Assembly (NCBI RefSeq): GCF_964340395.1
Contig: NC_135564.1
Location: 6,792,861 to 6,856,860, forward strand
DNA: 64,000 nt
Direction of reading: 5' to 3'
Origin: Glandiceps talaboti
Lineage: Eukaryota > Hemichordata > Enteropneusta > Spengelidae
A model generated the notes under the pieces. It saw only the letters and a program-made list of their open reading frames with translations. It searched no databases and was not told the DNA's origin. This document shows positions 51,401 through 60,775 of this stretch, piece by piece. Within the stretch, counting starts at the first letter, position 1, and each line of letters begins with the position of its first letter. Both the position numbers and the translations under genes were made by a program.

Positions 51401-52842
51401 GATATCGTCAAAAATTACTTCCTATACCAGTAAATGGTTTATTTGATAAGATAGGAATTGATTTTGTGGGAAAGTTGCCCACTACAAAATCTGGAAATAG
51501 TTATATTTTGGTAATCACAGAATACCTTACCAAATTTTGTTGGGCTTTCCCAACAGCAAATTGCAAAGCCGAAACAGTTTCTCGAATATTGTTCGAACAC
51601 ATCTTCTGTCAATTTGGATTTCCAAATTCATTGTTGTCAGACCAAGGTTCTTCCTTTATGTCTCAAATTGTAACGGAATTGTGTCGATATTTTGATGTTA
51701 TTAAACAACGCAGCTCACCTTATATGCCTACTACGAACGGAAGTGTGGAATGCTTAAACAAATCAATAATAAATATGCTTAGCATATATGTAAACTGTCA
51801 AAGTTCAGACTGGGACACATATCTCCAATCTGTTCTATTTGCATATAGGGCAACCCCCCATGAAGCAACTGGAATCACACCATTCTGTGCCCTATTTGGC
51901 ACAGAACCACGATTACCAGTTGATGCTGAAATTTTGCCAAGATTGGGTAAATCACGCAATATTCAGTATCATTTAGATGAATTAGCTCATGCTAGAAATC
52001 TTGCAATATCACTCGCAAAACAAAATATCCAGAAAGCTCAACACAAAATGAAAACATATTTTGATGCAAAAAAAGCACATGATCACAGATTCAAAGTGGG
52101 TGATGTCGTATATCTACATCACCCAGCAGTCAAATTGGGTCGAACACCTAAATTTCACCACCCTTTTCGTGGGCCATTTCGTATAATCGAACAAGTTTCA
52201 CCAGTAAATTTCAAGTTGGAATACATAACAGGTGATAAGAAATATCCTAAGCTAATCCATGCAAATCGTTTAAAGCATGCACGCTTAAGACCTCCACAAT
52301 TCCTAAGTGACAACAATAATGCAACTACACTAACAGCCAGCGAAGCTCCTCTCAGGGATAATAGCAACTCTGCCACTAACAACAATAATATCACATCAAA
52401 CACTGATAAAAATAATAGAAGACAAACAACTATGACGGACTACCACATGAACTCAGAAACTGAATATTATTCGTGTTCGGAAACAACTTCAAATCAACAC
52501 ACCAACAGTCCTAGAGGACAATCGTGGAGAAAAAATATCCGCAATAGAGCTGAGTTAAGACGGGAAAAACGGTATACCCACCAAAATCAGACTGATGACA
52601 GTTCTGATGAAATTACAAATACATTAACCGCTGAAAATGATCAAACGTTTTATAACGTTCAAAAAATCATCCGTGGTAGGTACAAAAATGGTAAACTACA
52701 GTATTTAATTAAATGGGAAGGTTATTCATCAGAGTTTAATAGTTGGGAACCTGTTGAAAACTTGAATCAATTAGCACTAAACATTCTCAAGGACCATCCT
52801 GTTTTTATATCAGGTTCACGAACTTATAAACGTCATCTTTAA
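48466..52842 (+). CDS. pol: Pol polyprotein: protease, RT, RNase H, integrase, chromodomain
   Basis: About 1,453 residues, numbered from 48481. In order: an aspartic protease with DSGA at 47-50; reverse transcriptase with YIDD at 475-478; RNase H with a TDAS motif whose Asp is residue 624; integrase zinc-binding H926, H933, C963, C966; catalytic D994, D1054 and E1090, the last pair spaced DD35E; and a GPY/F-like module containing FRGPFRII. After a polar linker, a chromodomain lies at about 1390-1440, with aromatic-cage type residues in the IKWEGY and SWEP motifs. Chromodomains steer integration toward marked chromatin. All catalytic residues are present and there is no internal stop. It is expressed by -1 frameshifting from gag. 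Confidence 0.97.
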   Translation, partial: KRLRSVRNIKSKEPNMSHTPKLNSVKSADLKVQSNNLITIKIFNTAISALIDSGATINVVSTKLFEKIPQLKKFKIKRPKYKCIELPNNQQIPIQGYVKIPIRIENQLINVPVHLVKDIDRDLILGMEFLEQHKAIIDFAHKKLFIHANAVLRPAKKYVIPPRCECIISAKLRGSFPNGLIGTTTNMTSLHYLGIQVARVLASTYEGSVPIRLINTSNNEAILGRHIRLGTFRPLPDGTTLHDFDMTDRYLNNKTHPSQTNPSLEREEFHSLFDFTGQCSNLTNSQINDLQEVLWRNRRAFVDNSNTLGYCDIIKHTIDLEPNAKVKPKAPYRVSPDKREEISRQTNDLLRQNIIRRSKSPFSAPVLLVKKPSGSWRLVIDYRELNKVTIIYNHPLPNISDSLEMIGAQSPKYFSTLDMTSGFWQIALDEKDSHKTAFVTHDGKFEFKTLPQGLRNSSSSFQRSLEFILNQLQYKICISYIDDILIYATTFRQHLQNLDIVLGRLINANLKLSPRKCIFGKREVKFLGHILNENGISTDPKKVDAILKFPVPTKVSQLQSFLGCAGYYRRFIHNYSKIANPLHKLLAKSAKFIWTNDCQQAFDTLKKALTSKPILAFPRFNEEFLLYTDASAYSVGFILAQVQDGIERVISYGGRTLNPAQRNYTCTEREGLAVIHALTQCDIYLRGNKFTIITDHANLIYLFKMKTPSGRLARWVLKVQGYNYDILFRPGAKIPHADSLSRREYPPEKYQNSEITPTDTDNTNSDDINYTHNQSQLTMTEISNIPEIANLQLNTQEDILTDIRHLYDSSETDIMTDQLCNASTQSIDSNDTLTDHSEIDNTHTGINKLYNLQRQDKHLLPMINYLTNDGELPTDSKHAQKIIQSSDNFTILNGILYHYWSPTGKSAKAHNCIRQLVIPKSLQLYILRRVHDDVTAGHLGTSRTLQAIRLRYYWDTLIKDVTVYVASCVFCHSRKRGIRYRQKLLPIPVNGLFDKIGIDFVGKLPTTKSGNSYILVITEYLTKFCWAFPTANCKAETVSRILFEHIFCQFGFPNSLLSDQGSSFMSQIVTELCRYFDVIKQRSSPYMPTTNGSVECLNKSIINMLSIYVNCQSSDWDTYLQSVLFAYRATPHEATGITPFCALFGTEPRLPVDAEILPRLGKSRNIQYHLDELAHARNLAISLAKQNIQKAQHKMKTYFDAKKAHDHRFKVGDVVYLHHPAVKLGRTPKFHHPFRGPFRIIEQVSPVNFKLEYITGDKKYPKLIHANRLKHARLRPPQFLSDNNNATTLTASEAPLRDNSNSATNNNNITSNTDKNNRRQTTMTDYHMNSETEYYSCSETTSNQHTNSPRGQSWRKNIRNRAELRREKRYTHQNQTDDSSDEITNTLTAENDQTFYNVQKIIRGRYKNGKLQYLIKWEGYSSEFNSWEPVENLNQLALNILKDHPVFISGSRTYKRHL

Positions 52843-53406
52843 GTATACACTTAAGGTCACTCAAAGACAATGACACAGTAAACCACCTGTTTGATCACTG
52901 CAATCCTTTACAACAAATATTACCATATAGCATGTATAAATTTCTTATATTTGGTCATCAAATATCAAAAAATGTTTACCGTATGAGTCAATCACATTAT
53001 TTAAAGTTCATGTTTAAGAGTGGTCATTTAGAAAACCCTCATGATTGATTCTGCAAGTTATACCTAATAAGGAATTAGATATAAATACAGCTGTGATTGT
53101 GTGAATAATTGAACAGTCTGGCCAGACGATGTGTGTTAGGGGCCACAAGGGTACTTCTTAAGTGACCACTCAAAAAAACAACTAGTTTTAATCACAAGAA
53201 ATAGGTCCTCCAATTGTACTTTCTCATTTGTCACTGGTGTCACAAAACAATGTCACATTTCATTACCATATTGGGCTACAAACTTTTGACTAATGTACGG
53301 TAAATATTTTATACATGTCACTAGTGTTCCAACTTGCAATGCACTTCCATTTCGATAACATTACTTTGAATGAACACTTCCTGTTTAAATATACTGAGGT
53401 TTCAAA
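52843..53406 (+). other. Spacer between pol and ORF3 in the retroelement
   Basis: This stretch of 564 bases is AT-rich with stops in all plus frames and no protein-like segment. It could hold a splice acceptor for downstream messages; pyrimidine-poor sequence makes the exact site uncertain. Confidence 0.5.
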
Positions 53407-54258
53407 ATGACTATTTGGCTTAACGAGGAACACGGAATATGGGCAATGGAAGCTCTGGATTGTAATTGTCTTCTACGAGAGGATTCATTTTATGAAGCTT
53501 TACGTCAACATTGCGACCCAGCTGATTTAGAATTCTTACGTTTACAACGTATAGCTGCAACTCCAGCAAATGAAGACTACACACCCATTTTCGAGGATAG
53601 TGTTGAAATCAGCCCACGGAATATTAAGTATCTTTATAATATGGATAAAGTAACATATCAAGGTATTATCAATGACCACGCAAATTTAGTCGAATATGCT
53701 TTAAAAAATTATAATTTACATTTCCCTTCAAATCCTTATCTTCATTGGAAGACATATGTCACCGCCACGGCTATAGAGCACTCCAAGCTAAATAGTTTGA
53801 AGGTTATCTTAGCCTATTTTTCAAAAAATAATACTCCTTGGCATTCGCTGAGAATTGACGTGCTTTGTTATGCATTATTCATGTGCTATAATTATCGAAG
53901 TTTAGGTACTTTTGGAAATCATGATGAAAAATTCCGTAAAGCACATGAAGTATTAATATATGTCATGTCGTGTGTGCAGGCGCGCACAAAATTATCACAG
54001 GCTCTTTTCAATTCCATGCTTAAAGCTGAATCATTACAATCATATTTTGAACCCCTAATTCCATATTTTAACCAACCAGATGGCTTGTTTGCTTTATGTG
54101 TCTTTAAGATAAGAGACTGTATTTCTTTAGGAAGAAATCCAAAGTTTTATGGAGGTACCATCAAATTGTCACAATCAAAACGTGACGCCGGCCGGCCGTC
54201 TTGTATCACAATTACCTCTCCCCAAAAGAATCCAACAAGCCATATTAGATTCACATGA
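53407..54258 (+). CDS. ORF3, accessory protein of unknown family (frame-broken near its end)
   Basis: A 283-aa frame with an ATG following GTTTCAAA. The sequence looks like real globular protein (mixed helical, Trp- and Tyr-containing, with three internal Cys in the middle) and uses the same AT-rich codons as gag and pol. No signal peptide, membrane span or known motif was recognised. It is not a capsid or integrase part. The last roughly 20 residues are probably out of frame: a triplicated GCCG at 54187-54198 puts the reading offset exactly into the frame of the next ORF, which stays open to 54496. The true product is probably about 360 residues. Its role (particle, movement or regulation) is unknown. 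Confidence 0.6.
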   Translation: MTIWLNEEHGIWAMEALDCNCLLREDSFYEALRQHCDPADLEFLRLQRIAATPANEDYTPIFEDSVEISPRNIKYLYNMDKVTYQGIINDHANLVEYALKNYNLHFPSNPYLHWKTYVTATAIEHSKLNSLKVILAYFSKNNTPWHSLRIDVLCYALFMCYNYRSLGTFGNHDEKFRKAHEVLIYVMSCVQARTKLSQALFNSMLKAESLQSYFEPLIPYFNQPDGLFALCVFKIRDCISLGRNPKFYGGTIKLSQSKRDAGRPSCITITSPQKNPTSHIRFT

Positions 54259-54496
54259 TATTTTTACCGCTACAACTTTTCCTACAAATCCGGATGAACC
54301 ACATCGTTACACTTATAAGTTCTACAATAGCCAATGTGGCAGATTCACTGAATATGAAAATTCTGAAGATCATGGTGAAAATTGTGATTGCTTAAATTTA
54401 ACATCTTTGGACAACATATATGTTACACCATATTATAACGCATATTTATTTCCACCAATTGATGACACATATTTATTTCCTCACAAAGGACAATAA
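54149..54496 (+). pseudogene. Displaced C-terminal part of ORF3
   Basis: This frame is open from 54131 (TAG at 54128) to a stop at 54494-54496 and overlaps the end of ORF3 in the other frame. From about 54199 on it looks like ordinary protein, rich in Tyr, Phe and Pro, ending in two similar YLFP segments. Removing one 4-bp GCCG unit from the run at 54187-54198 would place ORF3 and this segment in a single frame, so I read it as the tail of ORF3 rather than as a separate gene. A genuine overlapping ORF or a programmed shift is possible. Confidence 0.55.
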
Positions 54497-54713
54497 ACAC
54501 TATTGACTAGAATTTCGAACATCTCTCGAATTCTTCGTATACCTCACATAGATTGTTATCTCCATATCCGTCATGCTCTGACCTTATATGGTAAAATAAC
54601 TTCTGACTATCCTCAGCCTCGCTTTCAAAATCACACAAGTAAATATTTCTTAAATATCTTACGTGGTCACATCATTAAATGATAACATTGATTAGCTCAC
54701 TTCATCGATCACC

Positions 54714-56093
54714 ATGGACCGGAGAACATTTCTGTTTACAATGCTAAAGGCAACAGTCTTCTTCTATGTCATGCTTTTTCCATTATTATATGCAAAAAGT
54801 GACTCGGATTATGACTTCATGGCCACAGATGATGTACAACGTCTAAATCATGGTGTGATTTTCGAAAAGGTAGCAGTCATTGAAGCTTCTGCTAGCAGTT
54901 GGTCACTCACTATAGCGGTTCCATGGCTGGATATACACGAGATTGTGAAAGTTACATCAACATTTCAGCATAAACAGGTGTGTCTTTTAAATATTACTGA
55001 TGCTATGTGTGATGAATTCTCTGCTTCCATCAAGACGTTAAACTATCGTATAAAGTACAAGCTGAAAGAGTTACGTCATTACTTAAATGAACTAGATCGA
55101 CTTTCATCATTCAAGTATGGAAATAAGGGATTTGATAATGGTTATAATTCAGAACGAAAGACCAGGTCAATTTTGCCAATAATTGGGCAAATTTCTAAAA
55201 CTCTATTTGGAACAGCAACAACGAAAGATGTCTCGATTTTAGCACGTCATATTTCATCAGTTGAACAAGAACTAGCAAATCAACGTACAGGATTACGTCA
55301 TTTTAGTGCTGACCTGAGTTCCGTACTCAAGATTACAAATCGACGAATTGACAATTTGTGGTCTTCTGTCAATAACACTTTTTCAACGGTAGAACAATTG
55401 ACTCTGGCAGTAGCAGACATTGAACGACTCCGATTACAAACACAGCGACAGGACCATAGTTATCATCTTTCAAATGATCAATTTCATCGTTATATGTTAC
55501 TTTTAAATGCTCTGGATGATAGATCACGTACATTGGATGTTTTAATAGCCAAAGCTACAGAACGTTTAATTGGTATGCAAACCTTGCTGGAAGGCTATTT
55601 ACCACCAGAATTTGTCTCTTCCAAACTTTTAGAAAATTCACTGCAAAAGTTACAAGACAACTTTCAGAAAAAATATTCACAATATCATTTGTGTCACGAA
55701 ACCGCATCATATTATCACCGTCAAAAAGGAGCTACTTTTTATAGAAACGGCCACAATATTTACATCAATATTCCAGTACCTTTATGTCGTCATTCATTGA
55801 TTTTCGATGTATTTAAGGTAATTCATTTGCCAATTCCTTCCTTTCCATCAGTAGCACAAAATACAAACGGAACTGCGATTTCACAATCTGTTACTGTCTT
55901 AAATAACTTGCCAAATTATTTTGCAATACAGCGAAATGGAGATTATTTTCTAGAAATGTCAACAGCTGAATTTCAAACATGTCAAGGTTTATCCATTCTT
56001 ATTTGTCAACCACTTACGATTTTGAAACCAGACTTACCATCATGTGCTCGTGCAGTATTATTGAATCAACATTCTAAAGTCTTGAAATGGTGA
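54714..56093 (+). CDS. env: Envelope-like glycoprotein, N-terminal part (F-protein-like)
   Basis: The ATG has an excellent context (CACCATGG). Residues about 5-27 form a hydrophobic signal peptide. A furin-type site RKTR lies at 148-151 and is directly followed by a hydrophobic fusion-peptide-like stretch containing the LFGT motif seen in baculovirus F and insect errantivirus envelopes. A long helical, coiled-coil-like region follows at about 170-300, with N-glycosylation sequons. The frame stops at TGA (56091-56093, codon 460), before any membrane anchor, but the same frame stays open downstream to 57266. In this copy the product would lack its anchor unless the stop is read through. Recognition is by motif order only and sequence similarity should be tested. 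Confidence 0.75.
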   Translation: MDRRTFLFTMLKATVFFYVMLFPLLYAKSDSDYDFMATDDVQRLNHGVIFEKVAVIEASASSWSLTIAVPWLDIHEIVKVTSTFQHKQVCLLNITDAMCDEFSASIKTLNYRIKYKLKELRHYLNELDRLSSFKYGNKGFDNGYNSERKTRSILPIIGQISKTLFGTATTKDVSILARHISSVEQELANQRTGLRHFSADLSSVLKITNRRIDNLWSSVNNTFSTVEQLTLAVADIERLRLQTQRQDHSYHLSNDQFHRYMLLLNALDDRSRTLDVLIAKATERLIGMQTLLEGYLPPEFVSSKLLENSLQKLQDNFQKKYSQYHLCHETASYYHRQKGATFYRNGHNIYINIPVPLCRHSLIFDVFKVIHLPIPSFPSVAQNTNGTAISQSVTVLNNLPNYFAIQRNGDYFLEMSTAEFQTCQGLSILICQPLTILKPDLPSCARAVLLNQHSKVLKW

Positions 56094-57266
56094 AATCCTC
56101 AAATAATTGTTCGTCACACAGGCATTCAAAGAGCCCAGGTGCTGCGAAATTCGCAAGTATTAATTCAGGGTTATTCATCAGATTGGCATCTTTCTTGTAA
56201 TGATGCAATATTGCAGAAAATTGAAAAGTGTCATTTTTGTGTGATCACGATACCTTGCGGTTGTTTACTATTCTCAAAAAAATACTACATAGATACCTTG
56301 GGAAATAGTTGCCAACAAGATCATGATATCGTATATAGTCATACTTTGAATATTCCGGTTCTTATGTCTTTATATAGTACAGCCCTTCCTACTTTGAAAT
56401 TATCTACCTTAAGCGACAATCCTACATCAGTTCAATTGCCAGATGTACAAATATTAGAGACTGAGTGGAAACAAACTTTAAGCACAGAAAACGATATCAA
56501 AATTGATTTGAATCGTGCTGCCACTATGCTTCGTGATAATTCCAAAGTCTTTCTTACTCCTATGGATCAATTTCGGCAGGAGAACATAAACTTTAATGAT
56601 GATCCATCAGTATTTACAATGTTTCCAAATTCAATTTGGGTGACCCTAGCATTATCGTGTGTTAACTTGGCATTGTCCATATATCTGATGTGGAAAATGA
56701 GAAATTTTAGTATAGCGTTGCAAATCTTATTGGCCAAAAGAGTTGAAGCGCAGGAAATTTCTTGGTTCATATCTACAAACCCATCCCCTACAAAACCATT
56801 TGAACCTCCACATAACACCGATTATATTAAATATATTGTTGAGGCAATATGTATTTTTGCTCTCTGTATCATATTTATGATTACTTATAAGTACTGCCTA
56901 CGTGCCATTAAACAATATTGGCACAAACTGATGGTTAAGACAACGGCTTCTGAGGCCAGTCCAATTGATCATGAAATGCATGTCATCCCGATATTGCCTA
57001 CTATTTCAGATCATCCTATGTGTGATTCTAGTAAGGACATGACCTCTTTGCCTAGTTGCACAATTCATGACAACCCTTTACAGGGCCCCTTCATTCATGA
57101 AGATGCTAGACTCGTAAACAGTAGATTAAGTGGTGTGACGACAGACATCCACGCTAGCAACGGTAACGACATTAGCCGACAGACTAGTGCAACTGCGACT
57201 CCACTTCAACCTCAAAACTCTATTCCGAAATGTGACCCCTTGAACTTGACATGGTTTACAATTTAA
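56094..57266 (+). pseudogene. env: Envelope-like glycoprotein, C-terminal part after an in-frame TGA
   Basis: This is the same reading frame as the upstream env segment, separated only by one TGA, with no further stop for 390 codons. It holds a cysteine-rich ectodomain portion, then a hydrophobic span near 56634-56697 and a second near 56826-56892, followed by a polar Ser/Thr/Pro-rich tail of about 120 residues. Its first ATG is well inside, so it is unlikely to be an independent gene. It is best read as the anchor half of env, cut off by a nonsense change; readthrough cannot be excluded. Confidence 0.7.
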
Positions 57267-58139
57267 GGAACAATCGCTGGAATTTTGATGGTTAACAGTT
57301 ATCAAATTTAATGAACAATTAATTGTTTTAATGGTACCTATTTTATTTTGACGTCTAATTAGATTTAATTAAGGACTTTTAGTCTCTGAACATTGAGATA
57401 ACTTTCACACTGAAAATTGAGAGACAGTTGTGATCTCAATACTTTAACTTTTAAATGTCTTTAAGGAACAAAGTTGTTGAGCTACTTTCAACTTTCACGT
57501 CATCATATTGACGTTTCTTTTCAGTTCCTCAATATTATTATATGAAGACACAAACTTTTGAACTCTTAACATTTTCAACTCTAATTGTTGAAATGGATTT
57601 GAACTCTTAGACTCTCGGACAGTTTTGAACTTTTACAAGTTCACATGAAACATTTTGACGATTTAAATTTTCAATTAAGAACAATTTTGCAACTCTTTTT
57701 GCCTTTTATAATTAAGAATTATTTAAGATAATTAAGTTAATTAAGCTAAATAAGTAAATTTTGTGAACAAATTTTGATCGATATCACAAAACCTTTGTCT
57801 CACGACATCTCAACAAACCCTTTTACCATTTCTTTGGCATTTAAGCTATCTTCACATTTCCGACTTTCCAAATTTTTACGGATTATCAGGTTTTTACCAA
57901 AGTTTAAAAAAAAAAAAAAAAAAAAAAATTCCTTCTTTACTTTATATTTATCAAACTTTACTTGACTTGATGTATGATATAAACTATACGGGCTCGTCTG
58001 TCCTCAATAATCTCTTTGACAGTATGTGACCTTCATCTTTCGGTACCATCACTTTCGCTCTTCCCAATATTTTGTGAACTAAATTAGCTTCTCTTACAAT
58101 TAGGCTGGTTACGTGTTTTGGGGACAAAACATATTTTGA
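57267..58139 (+). other. 3' non-coding region of the retroelement, with an A23 tract
   Basis: About 870 bases between env and the PPT contain no credible ORF. They are very AT-rich, with recurrent TTGAACTCTTA- and CAACTTT-like segments, and contain an uninterrupted run of 23 A at 57906-57928. Such an A-run inside a young LTR element is unusual, though polymerase or assembly effects could alter its length. Confidence 0.7.
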
Positions 58140-58151
58140 CGGGGGGAATGG
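58140..58151 (+). promoter_or_regulatory. Polypurine tract
   Basis: A purine run with seven G residues followed by AATGG ends exactly at the first base of the 3' LTR, the expected site for plus-strand DNA priming. Confidence 0.8.
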
Positions 58152-58865
58152 TGTTACGAGTCACAAAATAAACATTTAAGATTTGATAATTCCTCTGTTG
58201 ACAAAAGACACAAGTGATAAGGTCACATTGATTAATGAGACAGAGCCGGGTCAAGTAATGTTATTCTATCCTAATGAGTAGAGGTCACATGTCATCTTAG
58301 AGTGATAAATCGTGTCCCAATTGAATCAACAGCTGTCTAGCTAGAATTATTTAGCACGGGTCAATAAACTGGCTATTGCTGATTTGAATTAATTATATTA
58401 ATAAACATTTACTAAATAAGGTTAAGAGAGAATCTTTTGTTGTAAACAATTTGTTTGTTAACCATATTTGTAATACGGAATGAACGATGTTTTAAATAAA
58501 AATGTTGATGACGTATGCGTTTGAAGTAGCTTTGGAATTCGCTATTCCGGAGACGTGGTCAGTTGGCGACTGAAGTGAAGAGCGATACCAGCGGGTTCTT
58601 GAGAAATTGTGAGCTGGGCTGAAATTACTTGAAAGAACTTTGACAATTAACTGTAATTGACTGGAACTGAGGCGAATAGCTCCCTATGCTGCAAATCGTA
58701 TAAGTCATTCAACACAAAAGTAATATTTGTGTCCTTGTGAGTTTCTTCTTTTTACAGAGCACTGTTTCGTGAAATCGGTACCTCTCAGATTGCTATCCGG
58801 GCGAGTCCAAAGTTTACCGCTGAACACGGGTTAACGTTGCAGCTACCAAATTCAGCGTCGTAACA
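58152..58865 (+). repeat. 3' LTR of the Ty3/gypsy element
   Basis: 714 bp, the same length and, by eye, the same sequence as the 5' LTR. It is immediately followed by GTAC, the second copy of the target duplication, and then by GPCR coding sequence on the minus strand. Confidence 0.96.
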
Positions 58866-59741
58866 GTACCACTGCTATGGCGGACTCTTGTTGGTGTCGA
58901 TGGCGAATTGTTCGTAAACGCACAGGATAGTGTCTTTGCATTAACTACGATATCACTATTATTGACATGTACTTCAGCAACGACAGTTTGAGTGTGTTTG
59001 TAGTCTGATACACTAGGCGGAATTACAGTATCTTTCGTCGTAGAGGGCTGTCTGTTTGAATTGTTACATTCTTGTGGACGATCTTGGATATTTGGATCCG
59101 TCAGCAACCCAAGAACGGAGTCAGAACTCTCTGACATAGCTAATATACACTTGAATGACTTCAATTTTACATTTGTTGACCATTTTCTTGACGGCAACAT
59201 GTCACTTTCTGACGACAATGAACTGTCACAAGTCGAACAGGTGTTGCTCCTTGGCAGGGCCAAGGTTCGACCATTTTCCAAACACGAATGTCGACAGCTA
59301 CGTTTATACATATCAGTTTTTGTCAAATCAAATGAATTTGATGTCTGAACCTTTAGATTTAAGGCTCTCGATCGAAGTCCACGCGGGAACATTTGAGATG
59401 ACGGGCATGAATTGGAACGCCTTGGTAAAGATGGCACACATGAACTGAGTCTGCGCAATCGAATGTTTGATCTTCTCAATTGAAGTCGACGTAAGACTTG
59501 AAGTATTCGCCAGTAAATAATCAGAACAATTGAAATCGGTACGTAAAATGTAAAAGTGTCTAAAGTAATGGTGAAAATGCCAGATTTCTTGATTTCATCT
59601 AATCCAATGAAACCATACCACAATGCAATTAAGGTGCTGAGTACCACACAACACATTGTCCACATCACCGCTATTGTTACTAGGCAACGACGACGAGTTC
59701 TGGTACGCAGTGATTTGATGGGATGTGCCACAGCGTTGTAT
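58866..59741 (-). CDS. Class-A GPCR exon, upstream half (TM3 end to third intracellular loop)
   Basis: The minus strand shows a splice acceptor, a T-rich tract ending in AG at 59743-59742. The exon then opens with the last base of an Arg codon and TAC, the RY of a DRY motif, so the intron splits that motif in phase 2. TM4 and TM5 follow; TM5 ends in YWRI (59501-59521), a signature of muscarinic-type receptors. A polar Ser/Arg-rich third intracellular loop then runs into the LTR element at 58865. The exon resumes at 46427 in a compatible frame. TM1-TM3, with the amine-binding Asp, must lie on an upstream exon outside the recognisable window. Confidence 0.88.
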
Positions 59742-60486
59742 CTAAAAAAGATAAAATAAATCATCATCATTATCTGTGTTCATTCAGACGTACGTAAGGC
59801 AAATGATGGTAACCACCATGGTAGTACGGTGTCACATATAAAACCCTGGATTTCAGGTCAAGCGATAACCTCCGATGTACAATTTCACGTATTTGATAAA
59901 ATACTCTCAATATTGACATTTTGATGAATTTCAACTCAATTTTCTACATTTAGCCTACATCAGACTTGTACCCAGCGTCATAAAACGCGGACAGATAAAA
60001 TCATTATTTATTTGAAATATTTCCCATTTTTTCAACACCGTAAATAGATTTTAAAGAAATGTAGCTTTTGAATTCAAATTATGTGACGTTTAAAAATGAA
60101 CTTTTTAGAATAAAGACACATATCACACCTCTATTGAGTGATGTTAGTCTTCATATTGTAATATACAGATCTTTATTTCTAAATTTATAGACTCCATTTT
60201 CTACATCCTGGATCACCATGTATCATAGTGGTCGGATATACTACGCATTTCAAAGTTTTAACAGCCCAGGGATTAATTAACACGAAAAGAACAAAGCAAA
60301 CAAAGAACGGAAAAGCATTTTAAATTACTTCCGTGGTCATTACCACTGTGGGATTCTAGTATGACGTAAGATATGACATTGACCAGCCCTGGTGGAAATG
60401 CACCAGAAACCAAATGCATACACTGACGTTAAGTACACTACGACTAGATGAGGATAAAATAGACAGGAAGAAAGAAAATTGATTAG
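59742..60486. other. GPCR intron start and unique sequence
   Basis: Upstream of the splice acceptor at 59742-59743 on the minus strand this is intron. No further GPCR exon was found up to the LINE, so the exon for TM1-TM3 lies beyond or was missed. Confidence 0.55.
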
Positions 60487-60775
60487 TGAGAATAGATGAG
60501 GGTAAGATAGACTAGAAAGAGAGGGGGCACGTGATAATAGATGAGGGTAAGATAGACTGGAAAGAGAGGGGGCACGTGATAATAGATGAGGGTAAGTTAG
60601 ACTGGAAAGAGAGGGGGCACGTGAGAATAGATGAGGGTAAGATAGACTGGAAAGAGAGGGGGTACGTGAGAATAGATGAGGGTAAGTTAGACTGGAAAGA
60701 GAGGGGGCACGTGAGAATAGATGAGGGTAAGTTAGACTGGAAAGTGGGGGTAAGTTAGACTGGAAAGAGAGAGGA
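60487..60775. repeat. 45-bp minisatellite
   Basis: The unit GAATAGATGAGGGTAAGATAG plus ACTGGAAAGAGAGGGGGCACGT repeats at 45-base spacing about six times, with A/T and C/T variants. Since 45 is a multiple of three it creates repetitive open frames on both strands, which I do not regard as genes. Confidence 0.9.

Larger units (their letters stand above)
46428..58865 (+). mobile_element. Complete Ty3/gypsy LTR retrotransposon with chromodomain and env-like ORF
   Basis: Two 714-bp direct repeats beginning TGTTAC and ending GTAACA bound a 12.4-kb element flanked by GTAC on both sides (46424-46427 and 58866-58869), a 4-bp target duplication. The order is LTR, PBS, gag, pol (PR-RT-RH-IN-chromodomain), accessory ORF, env-like ORF, PPT, LTR. 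RT and RNase H before integrase identifies the Ty3/gypsy superfamily. The LTRs show no difference by eye, so insertion is very recent. Gag and pol are uninterrupted, while the accessory and env-like reading frames each carry one break. It lies antisense within a GPCR exon. A chromodomain and an envelope-like gene together is an uncommon combination; the clade is not assigned here. Confidence 0.97.
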
